Origin: Prochlorococcus sp. AG-363-P06
GTDB taxonomy: Bacteria > Cyanobacteriota > Cyanobacteriia > PCC-6307 > Cyanobiaceae
Direction: 5' to 3'
Length of the DNA: 64,000 nt
Assembly: GCA_003280025.1 (NCBI GenBank)
Contig: QCGD01000008.1
Span: 1-64,000, forward strand
Under the pieces are notes generated by a model that was given only the letters and a program-made list of their open reading frames with translations, had not been told where the DNA came from and did no database searches. Numbering within the stretch: position 1 is the first letter of the stretch; the number at the start of each line of letters is the position of its first letter. Position numbers and translations under genes: made by a program. Positions 9,576 through 19,545 of the stretch are shown here, piece by piece.

Positions 9576-9923
9576 TTGTCAAAACATCCTTATAAAAATA
9601 ATCTTTCTCAACAAAAAGATTTAGCATCTGTAATTGAAAACAATTATAAAGTTCAGGATTACTTTGTTTCTTATTTCTTTTTAGTTCTAAAAGTATGTTT
9701 TTCTTCTTTAGCGATAATAAGCTTAATAAAACTTGGATATAGCTCAAAAGTAAGATTAACAAGATTAAGAGAAATTGAAAATTCTTTTTTATATGAAAAA
9801 TCTAGATTTAAAGATTTAAGTACTAGATTTGATGAATTATTTTCTTTTGAAGGTGAGCAAAGATTTATGAAGGATCAAGTTCAAATGATTTCTAGAGACA
9901 TTATCAGAGTAATATGGCGTTGA
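9576..9923 (+). CDS. Conserved small membrane/coiled-coil protein of unknown function
   Basis: The 115-residue reading frame starts with TTG. It has a polar N-terminus with several Asn and Gln, one strong membrane helix at about residues 29-50 (VSYFFLVLKVCFSSLAIISL), and a charged C-terminal half predicted as coiled coil by its heptad-like L/I/F pattern (RLREIENSFLYEKSRFKDLSTRF). I do not recognise a named family. It lies between psaM and por, 57 bp upstream of por in the same direction, suggesting a thylakoid or photosynthesis-related role by context only. It is likely real because its codon use and AT content match its neighbours and no better frame exists here. Confidence 0.6.
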   Translation: MSKHPYKNNLSQQKDLASVIENNYKVQDYFVSYFFLVLKVCFSSLAIISLIKLGYSSKVRLTRLREIENSFLYEKSRFKDLSTRFDELFSFEGEQRFMKDQVQMISRDIIRVIWR

Positions 9924-9980
9924 TAAGTCTTATGAGAAATCATTCGAATTATCCATTTTTCAAATTAATTATTATTTCAA

Positions 9981-10985
9981 GTGGATCAGAATAGTAAAGG
10001 TTTAGTCCTAATAACAGGAACAACATCAGGTGTTGGATTAAATACTCTAAAACCTTTGTTGAGATTTGGATGGGAAATTATAGCTGTTAATCGTTCAAAC
10101 AAAAGGGGAATACAAGCAGCCGAGGAAATCTTGACAGAAGATGAAATGAAAAATATTCATTTTATAGAAATAGATTTATCTGATTTGGATCATGTAAGAA
10201 AAGGTTGTAGTGAAATATTGGCAAAATTTACAAAACCAATAAATTCTCTTATTTGTAATGCTGCAGTTTATAAACCAAGATTAAGAAGACCAGAAAGGTC
10301 TCCCCAGGGATATGAAAACTCAATGGCAGTAAATCACTTTGGGCATTTTCTTTTGATTAACCTCCTTTTAGATAACATACTATCCTCTGAGAAAGAAATT
10401 GTATTAAATGGTGAAAATACTAAATTCAAGCCAAGAATTACAGTATTAGGAACTGTTACAGCTAATTATTCAGAATTGGGAGGACGAATTCCAATCCCTG
10501 CTCCAGCTAATCTTGGAGATCTATCAGGATTTAAGAATGGTTTTTTATCTCCAATTAGTATGGCGAATGGGAAGAAATTTAAACCTGGGAAAGCTTATAA
10601 AGATAGTAAACTTTGCAATATGGCAACTGTGCAGGAATTATCAAAAAGATATCCTTCTGAAAACATTATTATTAATTCCCTTTATCCTGGATGTGTCGCT
10701 GATACAAAGCTTTTTAGAAATACGCCTTGGTTATTTAGAGTTCTATTTCCGATCTTCCAAAAATTTATAACAAGGGGATATGTATCTCAAAGAATGGCGG
10801 GAGAGAGAGTAGCTCAAATTGCAACTTTTAAAGAATATGCAAAACCAGCAGTGCATTGGAGTTGGGGTAACCGTCAGAAAACTGGTAGAAAAGCTTTCTC
10901 TCAGAAATTATCAAATAGAATAATTGATCCTAAGATCTCTAAACAAACTTATGAATTAACTAAGAAATTGGTTGGATTAATATAA
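9981..10985 (+). CDS. por: Light-dependent protochlorophyllide oxidoreductase (LPOR)
   Basis: The 334-residue SDR-type enzyme reduces ring D of protochlorophyllide with NADPH on illumination. It has TGTTSGVG at residues 12-19, CNAAVYKP near 92-99, and the catalytic Y206/K210 pair in YKDSK, with the LPOR-specific loop before it. The start is GTG at 9981. It ends 6 bp from the convergent stop of chlL, so the light-dependent and dark-operative enzymes for the same reaction are encoded tail to tail. Confidence 0.96.
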   Translation: MDQNSKGLVLITGTTSGVGLNTLKPLLRFGWEIIAVNRSNKRGIQAAEEILTEDEMKNIHFIEIDLSDLDHVRKGCSEILAKFTKPINSLICNAAVYKPRLRRPERSPQGYENSMAVNHFGHFLLINLLLDNILSSEKEIVLNGENTKFKPRITVLGTVTANYSELGGRIPIPAPANLGDLSGFKNGFLSPISMANGKKFKPGKAYKDSKLCNMATVQELSKRYPSENIIINSLYPGCVADTKLFRNTPWLFRVLFPIFQKFITRGYVSQRMAGERVAQIATFKEYAKPAVHWSWGNRQKTGRKAFSQKLSNRIIDPKISKQTYELTKKLVGLI

Positions 10986-10991
10986 TTAGAT

Positions 10992-11879
<888 letters not shown>

Positions 11880-11946
11880 TTAAAGCTAAAAATACACGTT
11901 ATTATTTATATTCTTGCAGTGTAAATGTCTTATGTAATATATTTCT

Positions 11947-11990
11947 AAACAAATGTTTATTTATTTATGCTAAATATACAACATTTGTTT
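11947..11990. promoter_or_regulatory. Widely spaced inverted repeat upstream of chlL
   Basis: Two perfect 11-nt arms, AAACAAATGTT (11947-11957) and AACATTTGTTT (11980-11990), are separated by 22 nt. Centre-to-centre spacing is 33 bp, about three helical turns. It lies 68-111 bp before the chlL start codon and after the chlB stop. It could be a two-site operator, or less likely part of the chlB transcript end. No T-tract supports a terminator on the minus strand. Confidence 0.4.
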
Positions 11991-12070
11991 TTATCACTAC
12001 ATCTTTAGGGTTAATTTAATATACTTTGAGTGAAAATACTCATGACTTAATCATAGTTCTTTAGTAAGCG

Positions 12071-13639
12071 TTAGTTGAAAAATGCTTTTGCGTCATAAAG
12101 GGTTTCGTCACTAATCTCTGGTATACCTTTTGACTTCGCATATTTCTCTGTATTCGTTTTAACTTTACCTCTAACAAAAAATGGAACCTTGGTTAATTCA
12201 GCTCTACCAGATTCAGTCCATATAATTCCACCTTTATTTATGTTTTCTTTCTCTTCCGAATTGATGTCATTCTTAACTGTGGTTGCAGTATGACCTAGAT
12301 GACTTTGATGACCATCAACAAATTCAAAATCATGTTTAAACATATCAATAAGATGTTCTTCTAATCCCATCATTAGAGGATGAACCCAGTCATCAAAGAT
12401 TACATTTGCACCTTCCCATCCCATTTGAGGACTATATCTTGCGGGAACATCTTGAACATGCATTGGTGTACTTATTACTGCGCAAGGAATCCCAAGTCTT
12501 TTGGCACTATGACGCTCCATTTGTGTACCTAACACTAATTCAGGGGAGGCTTTTTTCATTGCATCTTCAACTTCTAGATAATTGTTAGTAATGAGAGCCT
12601 CTATATTCATATCTTTTGCAGTGGCTCTTATTTGTCTAGCCATCTCTCTGCTGTAGGTTCCAAGACCAACTACCTCAAAACCTAATTCCTCTTTCGCAAT
12701 TTTTGCAGCAGCAATTGCATGTGTTCCATCACCAAAAATAAAAACCCTTTTTCCTGTTAAGTAATTTGAGTCAACTGACTTTGAGTACCATGGAAGTTTT
12801 GACTTGTGCTCTAGTTCCTCTTGATTTGATAATGGAAGGTCAAGTTTTTCATGAACTTCATTAATAAAATTAATTGTATTTTTTATACCAATTGGGATGG
12901 TAGTTGTATATTCCATCCCGTAATTACGCTTAAGCCATTCACAAGAAGTCTCAGCAATCTCCTGATAAAGACAAATATTAATATCAGCATCGGTTAATCT
13001 TGAAATATCATCTGGAGTTGAACCTAGTGGTGCAACAACATTAGTATCAATACCCTGCTCTGAAAGTATACGTTGAATCTCGATTACATCATCTCTGCAT
13101 CTAAACCCTAATAGTGTAGGACCTAATATATTTACTTTAGGTCTTCGACCTAAAGACTTCCATCTTTTAGGATTAATCTTTTCAATTTCATTCACCTTGT
13201 CTTTCAAAAGAGTTCTTATTATTTGATAAAAGGTTTCTGAAGCACCCCAGTTTTCTTTTTTGCTATAAGCAGGAAGTTCAAGGTTAACTATCGGAATATC
13301 AAAACCCATACCTTTAGCAAGTGCACCTGGCTGATCTTGTATTAGTTCAGCAGTACAACTTTCACCTACTAGAAGGGTTTTTGGTTTAAATCTTTCAACT
13401 GCCTCAGTAATATTTCTTTTAACTAATTCCGCTGTATCTCCTCCTAAATCTCTAGCCTGAAATGTTGTATAAGTTACAGGTGGCCTTTTACCTCTTCTCT
13501 CTATCATTGTGAAAAGAAGATCGGCATAAGTATCTCCTTGAGGAGCGTGAAGAACATAATGAATGTCTTTCATTGATGATGCCACTCTCATAGCACCTAC
13601 ATGAGGAGGTCCTTCATATGTCCAAAGAGTTAATTCCAT
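12071..13639 (-). CDS. chlB: Light-independent protochlorophyllide reductase subunit B
   Basis: The 522-residue catalytic subunit pairs with ChlN to hold the NB 4Fe-4S cluster and bind protochlorophyllide. The unusual aspartate cluster ligand known from the family is at D36 ([10 protein letters not shown]). The other Cys ligands, shared with ChlN, are supplied by that subunit. The remainder follows the nitrogenase-like fold ([35 protein letters not shown], and a C-terminal domain beginning near residue 460). It follows chlN with only 3 bp between, so the two are translated from one mRNA. Confidence 0.97.
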   Translation of the reverse strand: MELTLWTYEGPPHVGAMRVASSMKDIHYVLHAPQGDTYADLLFTMIERRGKRPPVTYTTFQARDLGGDTAELVKRNITEAVERFKPKTLLVGESCTAELIQDQPGALAKGMGFDIPIVNLELPAYSKKENWGASETFYQIIRTLLKDKVNEIEKINPKRWKSLGRRPKVNILGPTLLGFRCRDDVIEIQRILSEQGIDTNVVAPLGSTPDDISRLTDADINICLYQEIAETSCEWLKRNYGMEYTTTIPIGIKNTINFINEVHEKLDLPLSNQEELEHKSKLPWYSKSVDSNYLTGKRVFIFGDGTHAIAAAKIAKEELGFEVVGLGTYSREMARQIRATAKDMNIEALITNNYLEVEDAMKKASPELVLGTQMERHSAKRLGIPCAVISTPMHVQDVPARYSPQMGWEGANVIFDDWVHPLMMGLEEHLIDMFKHDFEFVDGHQSHLGHTATTVKNDINSEEKENINKGGIIWTESGRAELTKVPFFVRGKVKTNTEKYAKSKGIPEISDETLYDAKAFFN

Positions 13640-13642
13640 AAT

Positions 13643-14971
<1,329 letters not shown>

Positions 14972-15055
14972 TTAAGAAATTCACACATTTAAAAAACTTA
15001 TATGAATGTTTAAAAACTTAAATGGGAATTATTAAATAGATTTTTCAGGGGTTTT

Positions 15056-15424
15056 TTAATTTCTGTAGAAGGAATTTCCTTGAGTCGTTTTCGATAACTT
15101 CCATAAATTTCTAGCTATTTTTGTAGCTAATAATCCTGCTCTCTCCAGTTTCGATTTCCCGGGCTTTGCTCCAATTAAAGCAGTCACCTCTGATGTTGTT
15201 AAAGGAGCTCCAGTATTTATTGCTAATTGTGTTAACTCCAATCTATCTCTAAGATTTTTAAGATTCACCTTCTCTGATTTTTCCTCTTCTAACCAACTAA
15301 AGGATGAGTCTTTCTGATATAGTTTTTGCATTAAACTTAAGCTAACTAATCCAAGAGTTTGATCAGGACTTAATTCCTTTTTGCTCTCTAAATTATTTGG
15401 ATCTTTTTGTTGAGAAGTTCCCAT
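15056..15424 (-). CDS. Conserved hypothetical protein between chlN and csoS1D
   Basis: A 122-residue soluble, helical-looking protein with a basic C-terminus and a central TTSEVTALIGAKPGKSKLERAGLLATKI segment that resembles a winged or HTH-type helix pair. I do not recognise a named family. I chose the ATG at 15424 because AAAGGTG lies nine bases before it. The in-frame GTG at 15436 would overlap that ribosome-binding site. It is divergently arranged with csoS1D across ~98 bp and upstream of chlN on the same strand. Its position between chlorophyll and carboxysome genes invites a regulatory guess, but nothing proves it. Confidence 0.6.
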   Translation of the reverse strand: MGTSQQKDPNNLESKKELSPDQTLGLVSLSLMQKLYQKDSSFSWLEEEKSEKVNLKNLRDRLELTQLAINTGAPLTTSEVTALIGAKPGKSKLERAGLLATKIARNLWKLSKTTQGNSFYRN

Positions 15425-15509
15425 AAAGTTGTACACCTTTTACTTAAAATTATCGTTTTGTGGAAAGCATGCAAGTAAATTTAATACAAAAAAAAGAACC
15501 TTTATCCGT

Positions 15510-15515
15510 TATAGT
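15510..15515 (+). promoter_or_regulatory. Candidate -10 box of csoS1D, predicting a leaderless mRNA
   Basis: TATAGT ends only 7 nt before the csoS1D ATG at 15523, so a typical start of transcription would fall on or next to the start codon. No clear -35 hexamer is seen, which is common in AT-rich picocyanobacteria. The alternative is that translation begins further inside the poorly conserved N-terminal ~50 residues. Confidence 0.4.
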
Positions 15516-15522
15516 CTCCTGA

Positions 15523-16293
15523 ATGGAACCAACTTCTAGCTTTAACAGAGGAGAACGAAAAAAAGGGAGTTCTTTAGTAACAGGATCTGAGGTTCAATCT
15601 CAGGCCAGTGGAGCTAGCTGTTTTATTACAACTGATTCAGAAAAATCTTTAGTATCTAGGCAAGCAAGTCAAGTTGAACAAATTGAGTTAAGAACATATG
15701 TTTTTTTAGATTCTCTACAACCTCAATTAGCAGCATATATGGGAACGGTTAGTAGAGGTTTTTTACCTATACCGGGTGATTCTTGTCTTTGGATGGAAGT
15801 ATCACCTGGAATGGCTGTTCATAGAGTTACTGATATTGCCTTAAAAGCAAGTAATGTTCGTCTTGGTCAGATGATTGTTGAGAGGGCATTTGGATCTCTG
15901 GCTCTTTATCATAAGGATCAAAGTACGGTCTTACATTCTGGAGATGTTGTTCTCGATGCTATAGGAAGTGAGGTTAGAAAGAGAACCAAACCTTCAACAA
16001 GTTGGACCGAAGTTATTCGTGCTATCACTCCTGACCATGCGGTTTTAATTAATAGGCAAAATAGAAGTGGATCTATGATTCAATCTGGAATGAGTATGTT
16101 CATATTAGAAACAGAACCAGCTGGCTATGTTTTAAAAGCCGCGAATGAAGCTGAAAAAGCTTCCAATATAACTGTTGTTGATGTTAAGGCAGTTGGAGCC
16201 TTTGGTAGATTAACTCTTGCTGGTAAGGAAGGAGATGTAGAGGAAGCTGCTGCTGCTGCAATTAGAGCAATTGAAGAAATTTCAAATTATTGA
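15523..16293 (+). CDS. csoS1D: Carboxysome shell pseudohexamer-forming protein CsoS1D (tandem BMC domains)
   Basis: The 256-residue shell protein has two fused BMC domains (about residues 52-150 and 155-256) after a ~50-residue disordered-looking tail. Trimers of such tandem proteins make pseudohexamers with a large gated pore. The gating pair known from Prochlorococcus CsoS1D, E120 and R121, is present in [12 protein letters not shown]. It likely controls passage of RuBP and PGA through the shell. It stands 917 bp upstream of csoS1, with rdgB on the opposite strand in between, so it is a separate transcription unit from the main cso operon. Confidence 0.93.
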   Translation: MEPTSSFNRGERKKGSSLVTGSEVQSQASGASCFITTDSEKSLVSRQASQVEQIELRTYVFLDSLQPQLAAYMGTVSRGFLPIPGDSCLWMEVSPGMAVHRVTDIALKASNVRLGQMIVERAFGSLALYHKDQSTVLHSGDVVLDAIGSEVRKRTKPSTSWTEVIRAITPDHAVLINRQNRSGSMIQSGMSMFILETEPAGYVLKAANEAEKASNITVVDVKAVGAFGRLTLAGKEGDVEEAAAAAIRAIEEISNY

Positions 16294-16299
16294 TAGTTT

Positions 16300-16884
16300 T
16301 TAAATTAAGCCAATTTCTTTTTTTAAAAAAGGAGACATAATTTTTGCTGCTTTACCTCTACTCCCTAATTTACTGAGTTGAGATTGAGAAAGTTCTCCGT
16401 AAACACAGTTAGCTTCTTTAACCCAGAAAATAGATTCGAATTCCCCATTTGGGTATTTTGGATTCTTTAGAATTTCGCCCCAACATATTCCAGTTGAATC
16501 CTTAATTAAGTTTCCTGAGGGATCACACAAAACCATACAACTTATAAATCTTGCACTTCTATATGGACTGTCACAAAGTTCATGAATTAATTTCTTAATT
16601 TTTTCAGAATTGTTTTTGGCATATCGAGCAGAATATATTCCTGGGCGACCATCTAAATAGTCCACTTCAAGACCTGAATCATCAGCTAATGCCCATGTAT
16701 TGGTCTCTAAAGAAGCTGCTTTGGCTTTTAATAAGGCGTTCTCAAAGTATGTGGAGCCTGTCTCTTCTACTTTTAAATTTTCTGGTTGTTTCTCTACTTT
16801 TAAAGATAAAACATTTAACATCTCTGAAATTTCAGATACCTTTCTTGGATTTCCACTAGCAATAGTAAGTATTGGAAGGCTCAA
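16300..16884 (-). CDS. rdgB: XTP/dITP diphosphatase (RdgB/HAM1 family)
   Basis: The 194-residue house-cleaning nucleotidase hydrolyses XTP, dITP and ITP to monophosphates. It has the start motif TIASGNPRKVSEI and the nucleotide/metal segment ALADDSGLEVDYLDGRPGIYSARYA. Length is normal. It is encoded antisense in the middle of the carboxysome region, ending 6 bp from csoS1D, with its promoter in the same 326-bp gap as that of csoS1. A function in carbon fixation is not implied by the sequence. Confidence 0.93.
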   Translation of the reverse strand: MSLPILTIASGNPRKVSEISEMLNVLSLKVEKQPENLKVEETGSTYFENALLKAKAASLETNTWALADDSGLEVDYLDGRPGIYSARYAKNNSEKIKKLIHELCDSPYRSARFISCMVLCDPSGNLIKDSTGICWGEILKNPKYPNGEFESIFWVKEANCVYGELSQSQLSKLGSRGKAAKIMSPFLKKEIGLI

Positions 16885-16949
16885 AATAACAAAATGATTT
16901 CTGGAAATATTATCTTACTTCAAAACTTGATACTGAGACAGGAAAGGTT

Positions 16950-16961
16950 GAACATTCCACA
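16950..16961. repeat. Direct repeat GAACATTCCACA, copy 1
   Basis: A 12-nt exact match to the copy at 17180-17191, 230 bp away. Copy 1 is at the edge of the GC-rich islet and 66 bp from the rdgB start codon. It could be a regulator half-site or an RNA structural element. Confidence 0.5.
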
Positions 16962-17179
16962 CCTGTAGACAGGGCCTGCCTCGTACGCAGCTAACTTAAT
17001 GTAAATTTTTAGTTCACACAACGGTTTGTTTTGATGCGCTAACTAATTTCTATAAGTATTAATATATCAATAGTACCAAGGGTGATAAGTTTATCTTATG
17101 AATAGTAGAAAGAAGATTAATAGGGCTTTTAGGTGAAAATGCTTGACTTATATGTCCTTAATGGGCCATTGTTGCAAGC

Positions 17180-17191
17180 GAACATTCCACA
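17180..17191. repeat. Direct repeat GAACATTCCACA, copy 2
   Basis: The second exact copy, 20-31 nt upstream of the csoS1 ATG at 17211. Placed there it could influence csoS1 translation or act as a promoter-proximal operator. Confidence 0.5.
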
Positions 17192-17210
17192 TTTAGTAAT
17201 TTAGTAGGCA

Positions 17211-17522
17211 ATGGCTACAGAAACAATGGGTATCGCTCTCGGCATGATCGAGACTCGCGGACTTGTACCTGCAATCGAAGCAGCAGACGCAATGACAAAG
17301 GCAGCAGAAGTTCGCCTAATTGGTCGTGAATTCGTAGGTGGCGGTTATGTCACAGTATTAGTTAGAGGAGAAACAGGTGCTGTTAACGCTGCTGTTAGAG
17401 CAGGTGCTGACGCTTGTGAAAGAGTTGGTGACGGTTTAGTTGCAGCTCACATTATTGCTCGTCCTCATAGAGAAGTTGAACCAGCTCTTGGTAATGGTGA
17501 TTTCCTTGGTCAAAAGGACTAA
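17211..17522 (+). CDS. csoS1: Major alpha-carboxysome shell hexamer protein CsoS1
   Basis: The 103-residue single-BMC-domain protein forms the hexagonal facets. It begins MATETMGIALGMIETRG and has the central pore loop FVGGGYV near residue 42 and the C-terminal IARPHREVEPAL tail. Its GC content and codon choice are clearly biased toward highly expressed genes compared with the neighbours. It is the first gene of the main carboxysome operon. Only one csoS1 copy is seen, as is usual for Prochlorococcus, unlike the csoS1A/B/C set of Halothiobacillus. Confidence 0.97.
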   Translation: MATETMGIALGMIETRGLVPAIEAADAMTKAAEVRLIGREFVGGGYVTVLVRGETGAVNAAVRAGADACERVGDGLVAAHIIARPHREVEPALGNGDFLGQKD

Positions 17523-17532
17523 TTAAAATTCA

Positions 17533-17552
17533 GCAAGATTCTAAGATTTTGC
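17533..17552 (+). other. Small hairpin between csoS1 and cbbL
   Basis: Arms GCAAGAT and ATTTTGC (one G-U pair) with a 6-nt loop, about 40 nt before cbbL. No continuous T-tract follows, so an mRNA processing or stability element is as likely as attenuation. Confidence 0.35.
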
Positions 17553-17592
17553 AAAATAATTATTTTCCCTACACAGACCTAAATTTATCGTT

Positions 17593-19008
17593 ATGAGTAA
17601 GAAGTATGATGCGGGGGTCAAGGAGTACAGAGATACCTACTGGACTCCAGAATATGTCCCCCTAGACACCGATTTGTTAGCTTGTTTCAAGTGTACAGGT
17701 CAAGAAGGTGTTCCCAGAGAAGAAGTTGCTGCCGCAGTAGCAGCTGAATCTTCAACAGGTACTTGGTCAACAGTTTGGTCCGAGTTACTTACAGACCTAG
17801 AATTCTACAAAGGACGTTGTTATAGAATTGAAGACGTTCCAGGAGATCCAGAAGCTTTTTATGCTTTTATTGCATATCCTCTAGATCTTTTCGAAGAAGG
17901 TTCAATTACTAACGTATTAACCTCACTAGTAGGAAACGTTTTTGGATTTAAAGCTTTAAGACATTTACGTCTAGAAGATATTAGATTCCCAATCGCTTTT
18001 ATTAAAACTTGCGGTGGTCCTCCAAATGGAATCGTAGTTGAGAGAGATCGTTTAAATAAATACGGCAGACCTCTTCTTGGTTGTACCATTAAACCTAAAT
18101 TAGGTTTATCTGGTAAAAACTATGGTCGAGTTGTATACGAATGTCTTAGAGGTGGTCTTGATCTAACTAAGGATGATGAGAATATTAATTCTCAACCTTT
18201 CCAACGTTGGAGAGAAAGATTTGAGTTTGTTGCCGAGGCAGTTAAACTTGCTCAGCAAGAAACTGGTGAAGTAAAAGGCCACTACTTGAACTGTACAGCT
18301 AACACTCCAGAAGAGCTTTACGAACGTGCTGAATTTGCTAAAGAGCTAGATATGCCAATCATCATGCATGATTATATAACTGGTGGATTTACTGCAAATA
18401 CTGGTTTAGCTAATTGGTGTCGTAAGAATGGCATGCTTTTGCATATACACAGAGCTATGCATGCTGTTATTGATAGACATCCTAAGCATGGTATTCATTT
18501 CAGAGTTTTAGCAAAATGTTTGAGACTATCCGGTGGTGATCAATTACATACTGGAACCGTTGTTGGAAAACTAGAAGGTGACCGTCAAACAACTCTTGGT
18601 TACATTGATAACTTGAGAGAGTCATTCGTTCCTGAAGACAGATCAAGAGGTAACTTCTTTGATCAAGACTGGGGATCAATGCCTGGAGTATTTGCCGTAG
18701 CATCTGGCGGTATTCATGTTTGGCATATGCCTGCTCTTCTTGCAATTTTTGGAGACGATTCTTGTCTTCAGTTCGGTGGAGGAACTCACGGACATCCATG
18801 GGGTTCAGCTGCTGGAGCTGCTGCAAATAGAGTTGCTTTAGAAGCTTGTGTAAAAGCACGTAATGCTGGTCGCGAAATCGAAAAAGAGAGTAGAGACATT
18901 CTTATGGAAGCTGCTAAGCATAGTCCTGAATTAGCTATTGCTCTAGAAACTTGGAAGGAAATCAAGTTTGAGTTTGATACAGTTGACAAGCTTGACGTTC
19001 AAGGTTAA
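17593..19008 (+). CDS. cbbL: RuBisCO large subunit, form IA
   Basis: The 471-residue catalytic subunit fixes CO2 onto RuBP inside the carboxysome. Active-site lysine K168 lies in TIKPKLG. The carbamylated lysine K193 is in [11 protein letters not shown] with metal ligands D195 and E196. Loop 6 and the C-terminal catalytic segments are intact. The N-terminus [17 protein letters not shown] and the cso context mark it as the form IA, alpha-carboxysomal type. Codon use looks like that of a highly expressed gene. Two hairpins follow in the 93-bp gap before cbbS. Confidence 0.98.
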
Positions 19009-19022
19009 CTCGGATTTTTAAA

Positions 19023-19047
19023 TTGAGGAGATATCTTTTCTCCTCAA
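19023..19047 (+). other. Strong hairpin after cbbL
   Basis: Perfect 9-bp arms TTGAGGAGA and TCTCCTCAA with a 7-nt loop, starting 14 nt after the cbbL stop. There is no T-tract after it. It may protect the 3' end of a processed cbbL message from exonucleases. Confidence 0.55.
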
Positions 19048-19058
19048 ACTTCTATAAA

Positions 19059-19076
19059 TCTCGTTTATTTACGAGA
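19059..19076 (+). other. Second hairpin between cbbL and cbbS
   Basis: Arms TCTCGT and ACGAGA with a 6-nt loop (TTATTT), 25 nt before the cbbS ATG. It could affect cbbS translation or mark a processing site. Confidence 0.4.
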
Positions 19077-19101
19077 AATTTCATTCACATTTAGATTAAT
19101 T

Positions 19102-19443
19102 ATGCCTTTCCAGAGCACAGTAGGCGACTATCAAACAGTTGCAACCCTGGAAACATTCGGTTTCTTACCACCGATGACCCAGGAAGAAATATACGATCAA
19201 ATTGCATACATAATTGCTCAAGGATGGAGTCCTGTTATTGAGCATGTTCACCCAAGTGGAAGTATGCAAACTTATTGGTCATATTGGAAACTCCCATTTT
19301 TTGGGGAAAAAGACCTTAACTTGATTGTAAGTGAATTAGAGGCATGCCATAGAGCATATCCTGATCATCATGTAAGAATTATCGGTTACGATGCTTACAC
19401 TCAAAGCCAAGGAACAGCTTTTGTTGTTTTCCAAGGACGCTAA
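19102..19443 (+). CDS. cbbS: RuBisCO small subunit, form IA
   Basis: The 113-residue small subunit caps the L8 core. It has the usual start MPFQSTVGDYQTVATLETFGFLPP, the conserved YWSYWKLPFFG segment and the EACHRAYPDHHVRIIGYDAYTQSQG region. It is shorter than plant RbcS, as in other alpha-cyanobacteria. In alpha-carboxysomes the L-S interface is bound by the N-terminal repeats of CsoS2, the next gene. Confidence 0.97.
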   Translation: MPFQSTVGDYQTVATLETFGFLPPMTQEEIYDQIAYIIAQGWSPVIEHVHPSGSMQTYWSYWKLPFFGEKDLNLIVSELEACHRAYPDHHVRIIGYDAYTQSQGTAFVVFQGR

Positions 19444-19465
19444 ATCTACTTTATGTAGTTAATAT

Positions 19466-19509
19466 CTTTCTCCATAAAAAATAAATAATTTTTCTGGAGA
19501 AAGTTTTTT
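19466..19509 (+). terminator. Terminator-like hairpin between cbbS and csoS2
   Basis: Perfect 9-bp arms CTTTCTCCA (19466-19474) and TGGAGAAAG (19495-19503) are followed at once by six T. The loop can also pair (AAAAAT with ATTTTT). It has the form of an intrinsic terminator inside the operon, which would lower csoS2 and downstream expression relative to RuBisCO. Partial read-through must occur unless csoS2 has its own promoter. Confidence 0.6.
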
Positions 19510-19528
19510 AAAAGAGTTTTTAAAAGAG
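19505..19528 (+). repeat. Tandem 12-nt repeat in the csoS2 leader
   Basis: Two exact adjacent copies of TTTTTAAAAGAG, directly after the terminator-like stem and 17 nt before the csoS2 ATG. Probably replication slippage. An effect on ribosome loading is possible. Confidence 0.6.
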
Positions 19529-19545
19529 TTTCACATCTGAAGATT

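Larger units (their letters stand above)
16885..17210. other. Long rdgB-csoS1 intergenic region with GC-rich islet
   Basis: This is the only gap above 300 bp in the window. It separates divergent rdgB and csoS1. The stretch 16961-16990 has 19 G/C of 30, against surrounding intergenic DNA that is mostly A/T, and contains short stems: CCTG/CAGG at 16962-16973 and CTGC/GCAG just after. GAACATTCCACA occurs twice (16950-16961 and 17180-17191). No credible reading frame is present. It probably holds both promoters and a long csoS1 leader, or a small RNA. Confidence 0.5.
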
